NCBI GenBank assembly: GCA_020848545.1
Contig: JADLHZ010000142.1
Location: 1 to 64,000, forward strand
Length of the DNA: 64,000 bases
Origin: Deltaproteobacteria bacterium
Lineage (GTDB): Bacteria > Myxococcota > JADLHZ01
Reading direction: 5' to 3'
In this document: piece after piece, positions 1-8,833 of the stretch
How positions within the stretch are numbered: the first letter of the stretch is position 1
Layout: each line of letters begins with the position of its first letter
Program-made: the position numbers and the translations under genes
The notes under the pieces: model-generated
Seen by the model: only the letters and a program-made list of their open reading frames with translations
Told to the model about the DNA's origin: nothing
Databases searched by the model: none

Positions 1-1
1 C

Positions 2-43
2 CTGCATCGCATCGTCTCCATGCTCGTCAAGATGACCTCGTAG
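2..43 (+). CDS. C-terminal tail of a gene cut by the left edge
   Basis: A short open frame runs in from the left edge and ends at a TAG at 41-43; its last residues read LHRIVSMLVKMTS. It is too short to assign. Another frame is also open across this edge and continues to about position 138, so the frame choice is uncertain. Confidence 0.3.
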   Translation: MHRIVSMLVKMTS

Positions 44-60
44 CGCACTCCCAAAAAACC

Positions 61-78
61 GGCGACGGCGACGGCGAC
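61..78. repeat. three tandem GGCGAC hexamers
   Basis: Three exact copies of GGCGAC lie in the gap between the left-edge frame and the first complete gene. No function is apparent. Confidence 0.5.
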
Positions 79-121
79 GTCAACGCCTACGGCTACGAGC
101 AATCTTCATGCGGTCGAAGGA

Positions 122-994
122 CTAGCGATTCGCCCTAGCCAACGCCCCTTCGATCAACGCGAAGCGCTTCGGAAACATCGCCTGGTACTCCTTGAACGCC
201 GGCGTGCCGCGCGAGATCAAATAGAGCAAGAAGGTCTCGGCCGCGTCTTCGTGCACCGAGCACGTCGCGTAGTACGACGGCGCGATCACGTCCTCGGCCG
301 CGGCGGCGCGCCACGGGTTCCACCCGGCGCCGGCTTCGTCGCGGCCCCAGGCGCGGATGCTGAAGGTGTGGCCGGCTTCGTGGAAGAGATTGCGCACGAA
401 GGTGTCGCGATCCTGCTTCATCGCCTCCGGAAACACGTGCAGGCGCCCTTCTTTGCCGCAGCCCATCGCCGCGAGCACTTGGACGCCGTAGAGATCGGTG
501 AAGTAGTCGTCGTCCGGATTCTTCGCGTCGCTCACGAAGACGCTCGAGAGCTGCGCGCGCACTTCGGCCGGCACCGACGCCAACGCATCACCGATCCGCG
601 CCGCGATCGCCCGCGCATCGAGCGACGAAGCGATGTCGAGCGGGATCGCGCGGCCGGCGACCGTGCAGGCGATGCGCTTCAGCCCGGGCGCGCCCGGCAG
701 CGGCGACAAGGCGTACGTGAGCCCGGTCTTTGGCAGCGCGATCGCCTCGCGCTTCAGCACGACGGGCGTGAGGTCCGGATCGTCGAGCAGCCCGACGAGC
801 TTGTCCGCCGGCGTCTTCGGCGCGAGCAGCCCGCGGGAAACGATCGCTTCGCGCACGCGCTGCGAGCGCTGGTTCGTGGCGCCGGAGATCAGCGCGAGGA
901 ACGCCTTTTGCCCGCGCGGCGTGAACGCTCGCAGCGCAGGGAGATCACGGGCAGTGGAGATGAGGACGGCGGGTGAAACACGACGGACGATCAT
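122..994 (-). CDS. HExxH zincin-like protein
   Basis: A 290-residue protein with no clear signal peptide or membrane segment. Its C-terminal third carries HEAGH (residues 205-209). About 40 residues later comes HEDAAE (248-253), whose Asp or Glu could be the third zinc ligand. That arrangement fits a zincin metallopeptidase fold, with His205 and His209 binding zinc and Glu206 acting as general base. The N-terminal 130 residues match nothing I recognise. The start is the ATG at 994. The gene stands alone, on the same strand as the large flavoprotein gene upstream of it. The substrate is unknown. A toxin-like or self-processing peptidase is possible but not shown. Confidence 0.75.
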   Translation of the reverse strand: MIVRRVSPAVLISTARDLPALRAFTPRGQKAFLALISGATNQRSQRVREAIVSRGLLAPKTPADKLVGLLDDPDLTPVVLKREAIALPKTGLTYALSPLPGAPGLKRIACTVAGRAIPLDIASSLDARAIAARIGDALASVPAEVRAQLSSVFVSDAKNPDDDYFTDLYGVQVLAAMGCGKEGRLHVFPEAMKQDRDTFVRNLFHEAGHTFSIRAWGRDEAGAGWNPWRAAAAEDVIAPSYYATCSVHEDAAETFLLYLISRGTPAFKEYQAMFPKRFALIEGALARANR

Positions 995-1043
995 GAGGCG
1001 CTATCATCGGCGCCGTTTCAGAGCCCGGCCGCCAACGACATCT

Positions 1044-1065
1044 GCGAAGGCGCCAGTGCCTTCGC
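1044..1065. other. hairpin between two minus-strand genes
   Basis: GCGAAGGC and GCCTTCGC form a perfect 8-bp stem around a 6-base loop. It lies about 70 bases past the stop of the flavoprotein gene on the minus strand. No T-run follows on that strand, so a role as intrinsic terminator is weak. Confidence 0.35.
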
Positions 1066-1137
1066 CATTTGCCTGAGCGATCGTGGACGTTCCCGTGCAC
1101 GGCAACGATCTCCCCGTGGACCGCATCGCCATCGGCG

Positions 1138-4100
1138 CTATCGCTGTTCCACCGCCAACAGATGATCGAGCCAGAGGTTCGTCTGCTTCTCCTGCACGCT
1201 GTTCTGGCGCAGGCGCGTGTTCAAGTGATGCCAGTCGACGTGGTCGAGCTCTTGGTCCTGGTTGTAACAAGAGAACACGAAGCGCTCTTTGCCCGTGGCG
1301 GGATCGACGTGGCGCTGCAAGCACTGCGCGCAGATCTCCTTCATCATGCACTGCATCGGCGAGTTGATGCTGCCGATCGCCACGTGGTCCTTGCTGCAAT
1401 GCTTCGCCAGGATCTCGTGCCGCGCGCGCGCGACCGCCGCCATCATGCGATCCGATCCGATGACGATGTAGCGCTTGGCGGTGATGAACGGGAAGATCGG
1501 CTCGCCGATCTCGCTCTTGGCCAACGCCACCAAGCCCTGGACGATGTTGCCGCGGTGGTAGCGATCCTGCGGCCGGCGCGGCTTGATCTCGACGCCGGTG
1601 TCGCTGCACCAGACCACTTGATCGGTCGAGCGCTCGATCTCTTCCTGCTTGAACAGGTCTTCGCCCTTTCGGTAGCCGGCGATGTAGCAGACCTTGCAGC
1701 CGTTCGCCTTCAGCGCCGCCGCGATCGAGAAGAGCACGGCGTTGCCGAGGCCGCCGCCCACGAGCACCACGTTCTCGTTGTGCGGAATCTCCGTCGGCGT
1801 GCCGGTCGGGCCCATGACGACGACGGGCTCGTGCGGCTTCAAGCGCGCGCACATCCGTGACGACGCGCCCATCTCGAGCACGATCATCGACAAGAGGCCC
1901 TGTTCCTTGTCGACCCAGGCGCCGGTCAACGCGAGCCCTTCCATGACGAGCGAGGTGTCTTCGATCTCGTCGGCGATCGACTCGTAGTTTTGCAGGCGAT
2001 AGAACTGGCCCGGCTGGAACTTCTTCGCGGCGAGCGGCGCCTTCACGATGACTTCGACGATCGTCGACGTCAGCCGATCGACGCGCACGACGGTGGCGCT
2101 CAGCTGCTCGCTGATCGAAGCCGAGAACGCCGCCCACTGCTGGTCGCGCTTCGGCTGATCCTTGCGATCCAACGCGGCGATCGCCGGCGCGAACAGCTTC
2201 GCCACGTGGGCGTAGCCGTCCTTGGCGCTCGCCATCGCTTTGACCACGCTGCCGGCGTACTTCGGGTGATTATCCCCGTAGTAAGTGACGGTCTTGTTGT
2301 CCTTTATATAGGAGGTGAAAAAGCCCGCCCCGTCGGTGGTCGCTTCCAGGGCGACTTTGCCGGCGGCGTCTGTCACTGCCCGGAAGTTCTTGAAGAAGCT
2401 CTTCCGCTCGTCCAGCGCGAAAGTGCCGGTGTATTCCTTTTCATACATCGTGTTCGGCGAGGTGCCAGCGGCGACACACAGGGTGCGCACCGGCAGCTTC
2501 ACGACCTCGGCGCCCTTGTCGAACACCATCGCCTCGATCGCCCCATGCGCGTCGACGATCGACTCCTTCGGCGTCAGATTCTCCAGAAAACTGATGCCCT
2601 CTTCGAGCGCCTTCTCGATCTCCTCGTGGTTCAAACGATACGCCGGCGAGTCCTTCATCGTCTTGCGATAAGCGAGGCTCACGCCGCCCCACTTCTTCAG
2701 CAGGGGGATCGTATGTGCTTCGCGGCCTTCGCGTTTGGCGGCTTCGCGTTCGCTGCGCAGCTCGCGGCCATGCCTCAGGAACTCGTCGTAGATCTCGCGT
2801 TCCTCCTGATCGTACTGCGCATACACCTTCTGCTCGCCGAGGCGCGCGACCAAGCGCTCGTGGCGCTCGAGCACGCGCTCGATCTGCACGAGGTAGTACG
2901 CGAGCATCTCGGTCGCGGTGTCGATCGCCGTGAGGCCGCCGCCGATGACGATGCCCGGCAAGCGCACCTGCAAGTTCGACAGCGCCGACTTCTTGAACGC
3001 GCCCGAGAGCTGCAGCGCCATCAGAAAGTCGCTCGCTTGGCGCACGCCGCGGATGACGTTGTTCTTCATCTCGACCATCGTCGGCTTGCCGGCGCCGGCC
3101 GCGATGGCGATGTGATCGAAGCCCAGCTGCCACGCGTCGTCGATGGTCAGCGAGCCGCCGAAGCGCACGCCGCCGAGCGCCTTGAACGTCTGCCGCCGCT
3201 GCAGCGTGAGGTACATGAGCGTCAGGAAGTTCTTGTCCCAGCGCACCGTGATGCCGTACTCGCTGACGCCGCCGAAGCCCAAGATCGGCCGCTCGTTCAG
3301 CTCGCTCTCGATCATCCGGTAGTCTTTGATCGGCTGGCCGATCCACGTCGGCGGCAGCGGCTCGAGCTTGGCGCCGTCGACCGCGACGACACCGAAGCCT
3401 TCGTTCAACAAGTGGTGCGCGAGCGTGTAGCCCGCCGGCCCGAGGCCCACGACGAGCACGTTCTTGCCGTTGTAGTCCTCGGCGAAGACACGGCGGCGGT
3501 TCAGCGGGTTCCAGCGCGTGAGCAGGCCGTAGACTTCGACGCCGTAGGGCATGTTCAACACGTCGGTCAGCGTGTGCGTCTCGACGAGCGGAATGTTCAC
3601 CGGCGACTGCTTCTGATAGATGCAGCCCTTCATGCAGTCGTTGCAGATGCGGTGGCCGGTGCCCGGGCACATCGCGTTGTCGACCATCACCATCGCGAGC
3701 GCGCCGATCGAGTGGCCGTCTTTGCGCAGGACGTGCGTCTCGCTGATCTTCTCTTCGAGCGGGCACCCTTCCAACGACACGCCGAGCGGATTCTTCTTGT
3801 ACGTTCCGTCCTTCTGCACGAAGCCCTTCGAGCAGCTGTCCTTCTCGCGCGGATGACAATAGATGCAGTAGTGCACCTGATCGAGCACCTCGAGCCGCGT
3901 GCCGCGCCGATCGGTCAGGGCAAAGCCGGGCCGCTCGCGCAAGTGGTGCGGCGGATGCACCAAGTGATCGAAGTCGACGTCGCGCGGCGCGAACTGCGAC
4001 ACCCACTCCTTCGCTGCGTACGCCTTGCTCCACAGGCGCCAGCCCACGCCGCGCTCGATGAGATCGAGCAAGAGCGCGGGCCACGCACGCTCTTCGCCTT

Positions 4101-4698
4101 CGATGTCGACCCCGACCTGCTTCAAGTCGGCGCGCGCGTTCCACAGGCGGTTGCGCAACGAGCCGATCGCGTTCTGTAGGTCGGGCGCGAGCGCGTCTTC
4201 GGCCTTCGTCTGCGAGAGCGGCAGCTGCACGTCCCACACGTCGAGCGCGAGATCGGCCATCGCCACTTCGTCACGGCTCGTCGCTTCGGAGTTGTTGTTG
4301 TACGAGACGAGCGCGCGATCGAGCATCGACAGCTCGCCGGTGCCGCCGCTCTCAAAGTCCGCGGCCTTTCGCTTCATGCGCACGCGGCGGGTGACGATCT
4401 CGCGCTTGAAGCGGAAGCGGCGGTCTTCCTGCCGGGTCTTGTCCGCGAGCCCGTGCACTTCTCCGCCGAGCTGAAAACGGGCGGTGACGAAGCGCTCGAC
4501 GAAGGGCGCGATCTTCAAGAGCAGCGCCGACTCCTCGGGCGTCGTCACGGCGCGGCCGCCCAAGTACGAGACGTAGCTCTCGTGGAGCGGCGCGTCCGCT
4601 TGCTTCAGATCGCGCTCGAACCACGCCTGCAGCTCGGCGAGGCCGGCGCGCGTGAAAAGGTCGGTGAACTGAAGGTGCTCGAAGCCCAAAAATGCCAT
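1138..4698 (-). CDS. GltD-like/PyrK-like (Nfn-type) fused flavoprotein oxidoreductase
   Basis: A protein of about 1186 residues. The first 270 residues are unrecognised. Residues about 275-375 hold cysteine groups typical of the Fe-S region of GltD-like proteins (CIYC, CNDCMKGC). Two dinucleotide folds follow: VGLGPAGY near 413 and GGGLTAIDTATE near 581. From about 890 there is a ferredoxin-NADP reductase/PyrK/SudB-like half, with PGQFYRL and VGGGLGNA. It ends in a cysteine cluster, CMMKEICAQC, with another Cys about 16 residues on. The order resembles the two Nfn (or sulfide dehydrogenase) subunits joined, GltD-like half first. That would move electrons between NAD(P)H, flavins and Fe-S clusters in the cytoplasm. 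An in-frame GTG at 4758 would add 20 residues. I prefer the ATG at 4698 because MAFLGF begins well-formed sequence; neither start has a clear ribosome site. Confidence 0.8.
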   Translation of the reverse strand: MAFLGFEHLQFTDLFTRAGLAELQAWFERDLKQADAPLHESYVSYLGGRAVTTPEESALLLKIAPFVERFVTARFQLGGEVHGLADKTRQEDRRFRFKREIVTRRVRMKRKAADFESGGTGELSMLDRALVSYNNNSEATSRDEVAMADLALDVWDVQLPLSQTKAEDALAPDLQNAIGSLRNRLWNARADLKQVGVDIEGEERAWPALLLDLIERGVGWRLWSKAYAAKEWVSQFAPRDVDFDHLVHPPHHLRERPGFALTDRRGTRLEVLDQVHYCIYCHPREKDSCSKGFVQKDGTYKKNPLGVSLEGCPLEEKISETHVLRKDGHSIGALAMVMVDNAMCPGTGHRICNDCMKGCIYQKQSPVNIPLVETHTLTDVLNMPYGVEVYGLLTRWNPLNRRRVFAEDYNGKNVLVVGLGPAGYTLAHHLLNEGFGVVAVDGAKLEPLPPTWIGQPIKDYRMIESELNERPILGFGGVSEYGITVRWDKNFLTLMYLTLQRRQTFKALGGVRFGGSLTIDDAWQLGFDHIAIAAGAGKPTMVEMKNNVIRGVRQASDFLMALQLSGAFKKSALSNLQVRLPGIVIGGGLTAIDTATEMLAYYLVQIERVLERHERLVARLGEQKVYAQYDQEEREIYDEFLRHGRELRSEREAAKREGREAHTIPLLKKWGGVSLAYRKTMKDSPAYRLNHEEIEKALEEGISFLENLTPKESIVDAHGAIEAMVFDKGAEVVKLPVRTLCVAAGTSPNTMYEKEYTGTFALDERKSFFKNFRAVTDAAGKVALEATTDGAGFFTSYIKDNKTVTYYGDNHPKYAGSVVKAMASAKDGYAHVAKLFAPAIAALDRKDQPKRDQQWAAFSASISEQLSATVVRVDRLTSTIVEVIVKAPLAAKKFQPGQFYRLQNYESIADEIEDTSLVMEGLALTGAWVDKEQGLLSMIVLEMGASSRMCARLKPHEPVVVMGPTGTPTEIPHNENVVLVGGGLGNAVLFSIAAALKANGCKVCYIAGYRKGEDLFKQEEIERSTDQVVWCSDTGVEIKPRRPQDRYHRGNIVQGLVALAKSEIGEPIFPFITAKRYIVIGSDRMMAAVARARHEILAKHCSKDHVAIGSINSPMQCMMKEICAQCLQRHVDPATGKERFVFSCYNQDQELDHVDWHHLNTRLRQNSVQEKQTNLWLDHLLAVEQR

Positions 4699-4803
4699 CG
4701 CTGCGGCGCTATACGCGGTCAAAGCACGACTCGCAATGTCCGCACCTAGCCGCCCCACACCGGAGCACGATGTTAAATAGGTTATACGTTAGGCTGCGAA
4801 AAT

Positions 4804-4816
4804 GGTCCCTGGGACC
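4804..4816. other. 13-bp palindrome GGTCCCTGGGACC
   Basis: A perfect palindrome with a single central T, followed by TTTT. It sits in the gap between the divergent flavoprotein and lipoprotein genes, just upstream of the lipoprotein start. It could be a protein-binding site. The loop is too tight for a hairpin. Confidence 0.35.
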
Positions 4817-4837
4817 TTTTCCCGCTACACCGTCCGC

Positions 4838-7800
4838 ATGCGACTTTTGCTTTGCGTCTGCGCTTTCATCGCCGTCGTGCCGGGGTGTCGCAAGCTCGTC
4901 AAAGTCGAGACGAAGACCGCGCTCTCGGAGCTGCGTTTTGCGAGCGACGACATCGTGCTCATCCGCGGCGAAGCCGGCGAGCCGGTGGCGCCGACCGTGC
5001 TCGGCGTAGCGGACTTCTTCTCGATCAACCCGCCGGCGCCCGAAGGCGTCGTCTTCGACGCGAGCACCGGTGCGATCGGCGGCGCGCCGCTGCGCGTGCA
5101 GGCGAAGACGCAATACACGGTCGTCGCGACCAACAGCACGAGCTCCGCCGCCGCGACGATCGCGATCACCATCGTCGATCGGCCGCCGACGGCGCTCGTC
5201 TACGCGCCGGCGATGCTCACCGCGGTGCGCGGCGTGCCGATCACGCCGCTCGTCGCCATGATCGAAGGCGGTGCGCCGGCGCAGTTCATCGTGACGCCGA
5301 CCTTGCCCATCGGGCTCGGCGTCGATCCGCAAACCGGCAACATCGTCGGCGCGGCGATCCTCGAGCAAGCCGAGACGACGTACACCGTGCGCGCGAGCAA
5401 CGCGTGGGGCGAAGCGAGCGCCACGGTCACGATCGGCGTCGTCGAGCCGGCGCCGGTCATCACCTACTTCGGCGAGCCCTTCATCTTCTCCGTCTTCGAA
5501 CCGGCGATCGCGTTCACGCCGCTGAACTCCGGGGGAAAGATCATCACCTGCGCACCGGCGGACCCGCCGGCGTTTCCGCGCGGGCTCGTCGTCGATCCGA
5601 AGACGTGCGCGATCGGCGGCTTTCCGACGGAGGTCAAAGCCGAGGCGACCTATCCGCTCGCGGTCACCTACTCCGCCGGCGTCGCTTCTGCGAGCGTCCG
5701 CATCGCCGTCGCAGCGCCGCTCGAGATCTCGACGCCCACGCTGACGCTCCGCGCCGGCATGAACGACGCGTATACCTTCACCGCGAAGTACGGCGTCGAG
5801 CCCTACCTCTTCGCCAAGCTCAGCGGTCCCGGCGCGATCGATCCGATGACCGGCGCCTATCAGTCGACGAACGAGCCCGGGACGACGATCGTCCGTGTGC
5901 AAGACTCGCGCGGACACACGGCGCTCGCCACGGTGCGAACGGTGCGCTCGCTCACCAACGGGCCCGTCAACGCGACCTATGCCGACGAGGCGAACCTCTA
6001 CGTCGGCGGCACCTTCGACGCGGCGAATCCGTTCATTGCGTCACGGATCATCGCCGTCGACGCGACGAGCGGTGACCCGAAGATCGGCTTCGACGTGGGC
6101 GACGGCTTCGACGGCCCGGTCCATGCCCTCGCTTACGCCGACGGCGCGCTCTACGCCGGCGGCGCCTTCACCCGCTACCGCGGCCAGCCGGCGGTGAAGC
6201 TCGCGAAGATCGACGCCGAGAACGGCGTGCTCGACACGACCTTCACGAAGTCCCCCGGCTTCAACGGCGACGTCCACGCAATCGTCGTGCACGGCACCTC
6301 GATCATCGTCGGCGGCGACTTCACGACCTACAGGAGCCAGGTCTACCGCGGCCTGGTCAAGCTCGATCAGAAGACCGGCGATCTCGATCCCACCTTCAAC
6401 GATCCGAAGGGTGTCACCAACGACATGCTCGGCGCGCGCGGCACGGTGTATGCGCTCGCCGTCGCCGGCGACACGCTCTTCGTCGGCGGCTCCTTCATCT
6501 TCTATCGCACCACGTCGCGGCGCTTTCTGGTCAAAATGTCGGCGATCGACGGCGTCGCCGATCCCGGCTTTTATCTCGGCGTCGGGACAGCCGGGGTGGT
6601 GCGAGCGCTGCACCTCGCGGGCGGCGCGCTCTACGTCGGCGGCGACTTCGACAACATCCAAGGCACGACGGGCGGCGCCGTCGCGGCGAACGGGCTCGCG
6701 AAGATCGATCCGGCGGATGCCACGCCCGACGCCACCTTCGCCGGGGCGCACTTCGGCGCGAGCGACAAGGTCTACGCGCTGAGCGCTGACGCGACGCACC
6801 TCTACGTCGGCGGCGACTTCGACGACTACTACGGCAATCCCGGCGCGGGCCTCGTGCGGGTGAGCCTCGGTGACGGCACCCGCGACGCGACCTTCAGCCA
6901 AGCCGAGGTGTTCCAAAGCACCGACACGGTGTCGAGCCTGCTCCATGACGGCGGGCTCTACGCGGCCGGCAGCTTCGGCACCTATCGCGCGTCGGGCGGC
7001 GGCCAGATCGACGCGCACGGCGTCGCGCGCCTGACGCCGGCGAGCGGCGCGCTCGATACGAGCTTCACCCAACAACGCGGGCTCACCGGCACCGGAAAGA
7101 CGCTGCTCAAGGTCGGCAACACGCTCTACATCGGCGGCGACTTTCGCTACTACCGCGGCGCGCCCGTCGCGAACCTCGCGAAGTTCGCCATCCAAACTGG
7201 CGCGCTCGACGCGACCTTCTCGCAGACGCCGAGCGTCAACGGCGTCGTGCGCACGATCGTCGGCAGCAGCGGCATGCTCTACGTCGGCGGCGATTTCACG
7301 ACCTATCGATCGCAGCCGGCGCAGCGCCTGATGCGGATCTTCGGTAGCATCGGGACCGTCGACGGCACCTTCCCTCCGAATCCAGGCTTCGACGGTCCCG
7401 TCCACACCATCCACTTGACCAACGAGATGAGCCCGCAGCTCTGGATCGGCGGCGCCTTCACCACCTATCGTACGAGCACGCCCGCCGCGAACGTGGCCAA
7501 GCTCAATCCGGCGGATGGCACGCCGATCGCCGGCTTCTCGGCGGGCGGAGGCACCGACGGCCCGGTCTACGCACTCATCCACGACGGTCAGGACGCGCTC
7601 TTCATCGGCGGCGACTTCAGAAACTATCGCACCGTCGCGGCCAACTACATCGCCAAGGTGCACGAGGACACAGGCGTGCGCGACGGCGCGTTCCTCACCG
7701 GCGCCACCGAGGGCTTCAACGATCCGGTGCGCGCCTTGGCCGACGACGAGACGGGCAGCAACCGCGTGCTCGTCGGCGGCGAGTTCACGACCTATCGCAA

Positions 7801-8194
7801 CGCGAGCGGCTTGAAGGACATCAACCGCCTCGTCTTGCTCAACGCGGTGAACGGCCTCGTCGTCAGCTTGTCGGTCGCGCAGCCGCTCGACGTCGACGGA
7901 CCGGTGAGCGCGTTCGCGACCGGCACCTCGTTCTTCATCGCCGGTGGGTTTCGATCGTTCAGCTGGCAAGCGCCGGAAGAGATCGCGCGCGCCGGCCTCT
8001 TGAAGTTCACCTGGCCGACTTATGCGGTCGATCCGGTGTTCGCGCCGAGCGTCGGCTTTGCGCCCGCCGATCCGCGCTGCCTGCACGACAACGGCGCGCT
8101 GCTCTTCGTCGGCGGCGGCATGCAGAGCTACAACGGCTTGAACGCGCGCGGCGCCATCGGCCTCGACCTCTTCACCGGCGACCAAATCTTCTGA
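4838..8194 (+). CDS. lipoprotein with Ig-like domains and a delta-60 repeat propeller
   Basis: A protein of about 1118 residues. The signal peptide ends in the lipobox VVPGC (Cys17), so it should be lipidated and exported. Residues about 40-330 contain putative-Ig (He_PIG-like) modules, each with a DxxTGxIxG pattern. The remainder holds about 14 repeats of some 55-60 residues built on YVGGDFTTYRG-like motifs followed by LAKID..TG..D..F. These are delta-60 repeats that should form beta-propellers. Such proteins are usually surface adhesins or structural proteins of unknown ligand. An in-frame ATG at 4802 would spoil the signal peptide, so I use 4838. The 3' end overlaps the convergent DUF457 gene by 23 bases. 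Confidence 0.85.
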   Translation: MRLLLCVCAFIAVVPGCRKLVKVETKTALSELRFASDDIVLIRGEAGEPVAPTVLGVADFFSINPPAPEGVVFDASTGAIGGAPLRVQAKTQYTVVATNSTSSAAATIAITIVDRPPTALVYAPAMLTAVRGVPITPLVAMIEGGAPAQFIVTPTLPIGLGVDPQTGNIVGAAILEQAETTYTVRASNAWGEASATVTIGVVEPAPVITYFGEPFIFSVFEPAIAFTPLNSGGKIITCAPADPPAFPRGLVVDPKTCAIGGFPTEVKAEATYPLAVTYSAGVASASVRIAVAAPLEISTPTLTLRAGMNDAYTFTAKYGVEPYLFAKLSGPGAIDPMTGAYQSTNEPGTTIVRVQDSRGHTALATVRTVRSLTNGPVNATYADEANLYVGGTFDAANPFIASRIIAVDATSGDPKIGFDVGDGFDGPVHALAYADGALYAGGAFTRYRGQPAVKLAKIDAENGVLDTTFTKSPGFNGDVHAIVVHGTSIIVGGDFTTYRSQVYRGLVKLDQKTGDLDPTFNDPKGVTNDMLGARGTVYALAVAGDTLFVGGSFIFYRTTSRRFLVKMSAIDGVADPGFYLGVGTAGVVRALHLAGGALYVGGDFDNIQGTTGGAVAANGLAKIDPADATPDATFAGAHFGASDKVYALSADATHLYVGGDFDDYYGNPGAGLVRVSLGDGTRDATFSQAEVFQSTDTVSSLLHDGGLYAAGSFGTYRASGGGQIDAHGVARLTPASGALDTSFTQQRGLTGTGKTLLKVGNTLYIGGDFRYYRGAPVANLAKFAIQTGALDATFSQTPSVNGVVRTIVGSSGMLYVGGDFTTYRSQPAQRLMRIFGSIGTVDGTFPPNPGFDGPVHTIHLTNEMSPQLWIGGAFTTYRTSTPAANVAKLNPADGTPIAGFSAGGGTDGPVYALIHDGQDALFIGGDFRNYRTVAANYIAKVHEDTGVRDGAFLTGATEGFNDPVRALADDETGSNRVLVGGEFTTYRNASGLKDINRLVLLNAVNGLVVSLSVAQPLDVDGPVSAFATGTSFFIAGGFRSFSWQAPEEIARAGLLKFTWPTYAVDPVFAPSVGFAPADPRCLHDNGALLFVGGGMQSYNGLNARGAIGLDLFTGDQIF

Positions 8195-8690
8195 CGATCG
8201 TCTCGCTGACGAGCTTGTCGATCCGCGCAGGCAGAAACGTCTCGGCGAAGGTGCGGCCGTAGCGCTTCGCCGTCCACACCATCGCCAGGAGCAACCCGAC
8301 CATGATCGCCGTGTTCTGCCACGACGCGAGCTCCCAGCCCCAAGGGAACGACAGCTCCCAACGCGAGAAAGGATAGAAGTACGAGATCGACCACTCGACC
8401 CCGCTCCCCAAGAGGTCGCAGGCGAGGTGCATATGAAATGACAAGATCGCCAGTGCGGCCACGCGCCACGATCGCGCAAGCAGGTAGACCGCGAACGTGA
8501 CGACCAACGAAAACACGAGGCCGTGGCAAAGAACGTGGTGCCAACGGCCGTAAACGTCTTGTCCGAAGAGCACCGTCAGGGCGTCGAGATCCGGCGCAAC
8601 TCCAGCCCAGGCCACGAGAAGTCGCGAGCGACGCTCGTCTTCTTCATGGCCAACGATCCAGCCAATCGCCAAATGATTCGGCAAATGCAC
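8172..8690 (-). CDS. DUF457/YdjM-like inner-membrane protein
   Basis: A 172-residue protein with several hydrophobic segments. The N-terminal pattern matches the DUF457 (YdjM-like, putative metal-dependent hydrolase) family: NHLAIGW, then GVAPDLDAL, then HHVLCHG. The conserved His and Asp residues suggest a metal site at the membrane. Start is a GTG at 8690. The gene is convergent with the propeller lipoprotein and overlaps its end. The 143 bases between this start and the giant gene at 8834 are unusually AT-rich for the window and probably hold divergent promoters. Biochemical role is unknown; family membership is fairly clear. Confidence 0.75.
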   Translation of the reverse strand: MHLPNHLAIGWIVGHEEDERRSRLLVAWAGVAPDLDALTVLFGQDVYGRWHHVLCHGLVFSLVVTFAVYLLARSWRVAALAILSFHMHLACDLLGSGVEWSISYFYPFSRWELSFPWGWELASWQNTAIMVGLLLAMVWTAKRYGRTFAETFLPARIDKLVSETIVRRFGRR

Positions 8691-8833
8691 GCAACGTTTC
8701 TTGGGCTGCTTACCGGGAAAACGTCAAATCTTTTTGGCCAGTTAGCAGACAAAGTAGCAATCACTCATAAGCGCTTACAGATAATGATCGTGTGACAGGT
8801 GGCACACGCGGACCGGCTCGACGCACTGAGCCC

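Noticed and set aside
1990-4179. Long plus-strand open frame opposite the flavoprotein gene (729 residues)
   Set aside because: It is a shadow of high-GC coding DNA: Arg/His-rich, with no family motif, while the minus strand carries clear Fe-S and nucleotide-binding motifs.
4804-4816. Terminator at the GGTCCCTGGGACC palindrome
   Set aside because: The centre is a single base, so no stable hairpin can form, and it lies upstream of a start codon, not after a gene.
6041-8479. Long minus-strand open frame opposite the delta-60 lipoprotein
   Set aside because: Low-complexity Arg/Ala/Gly sequence without domains; the plus strand has regular repeats and a lipobox.
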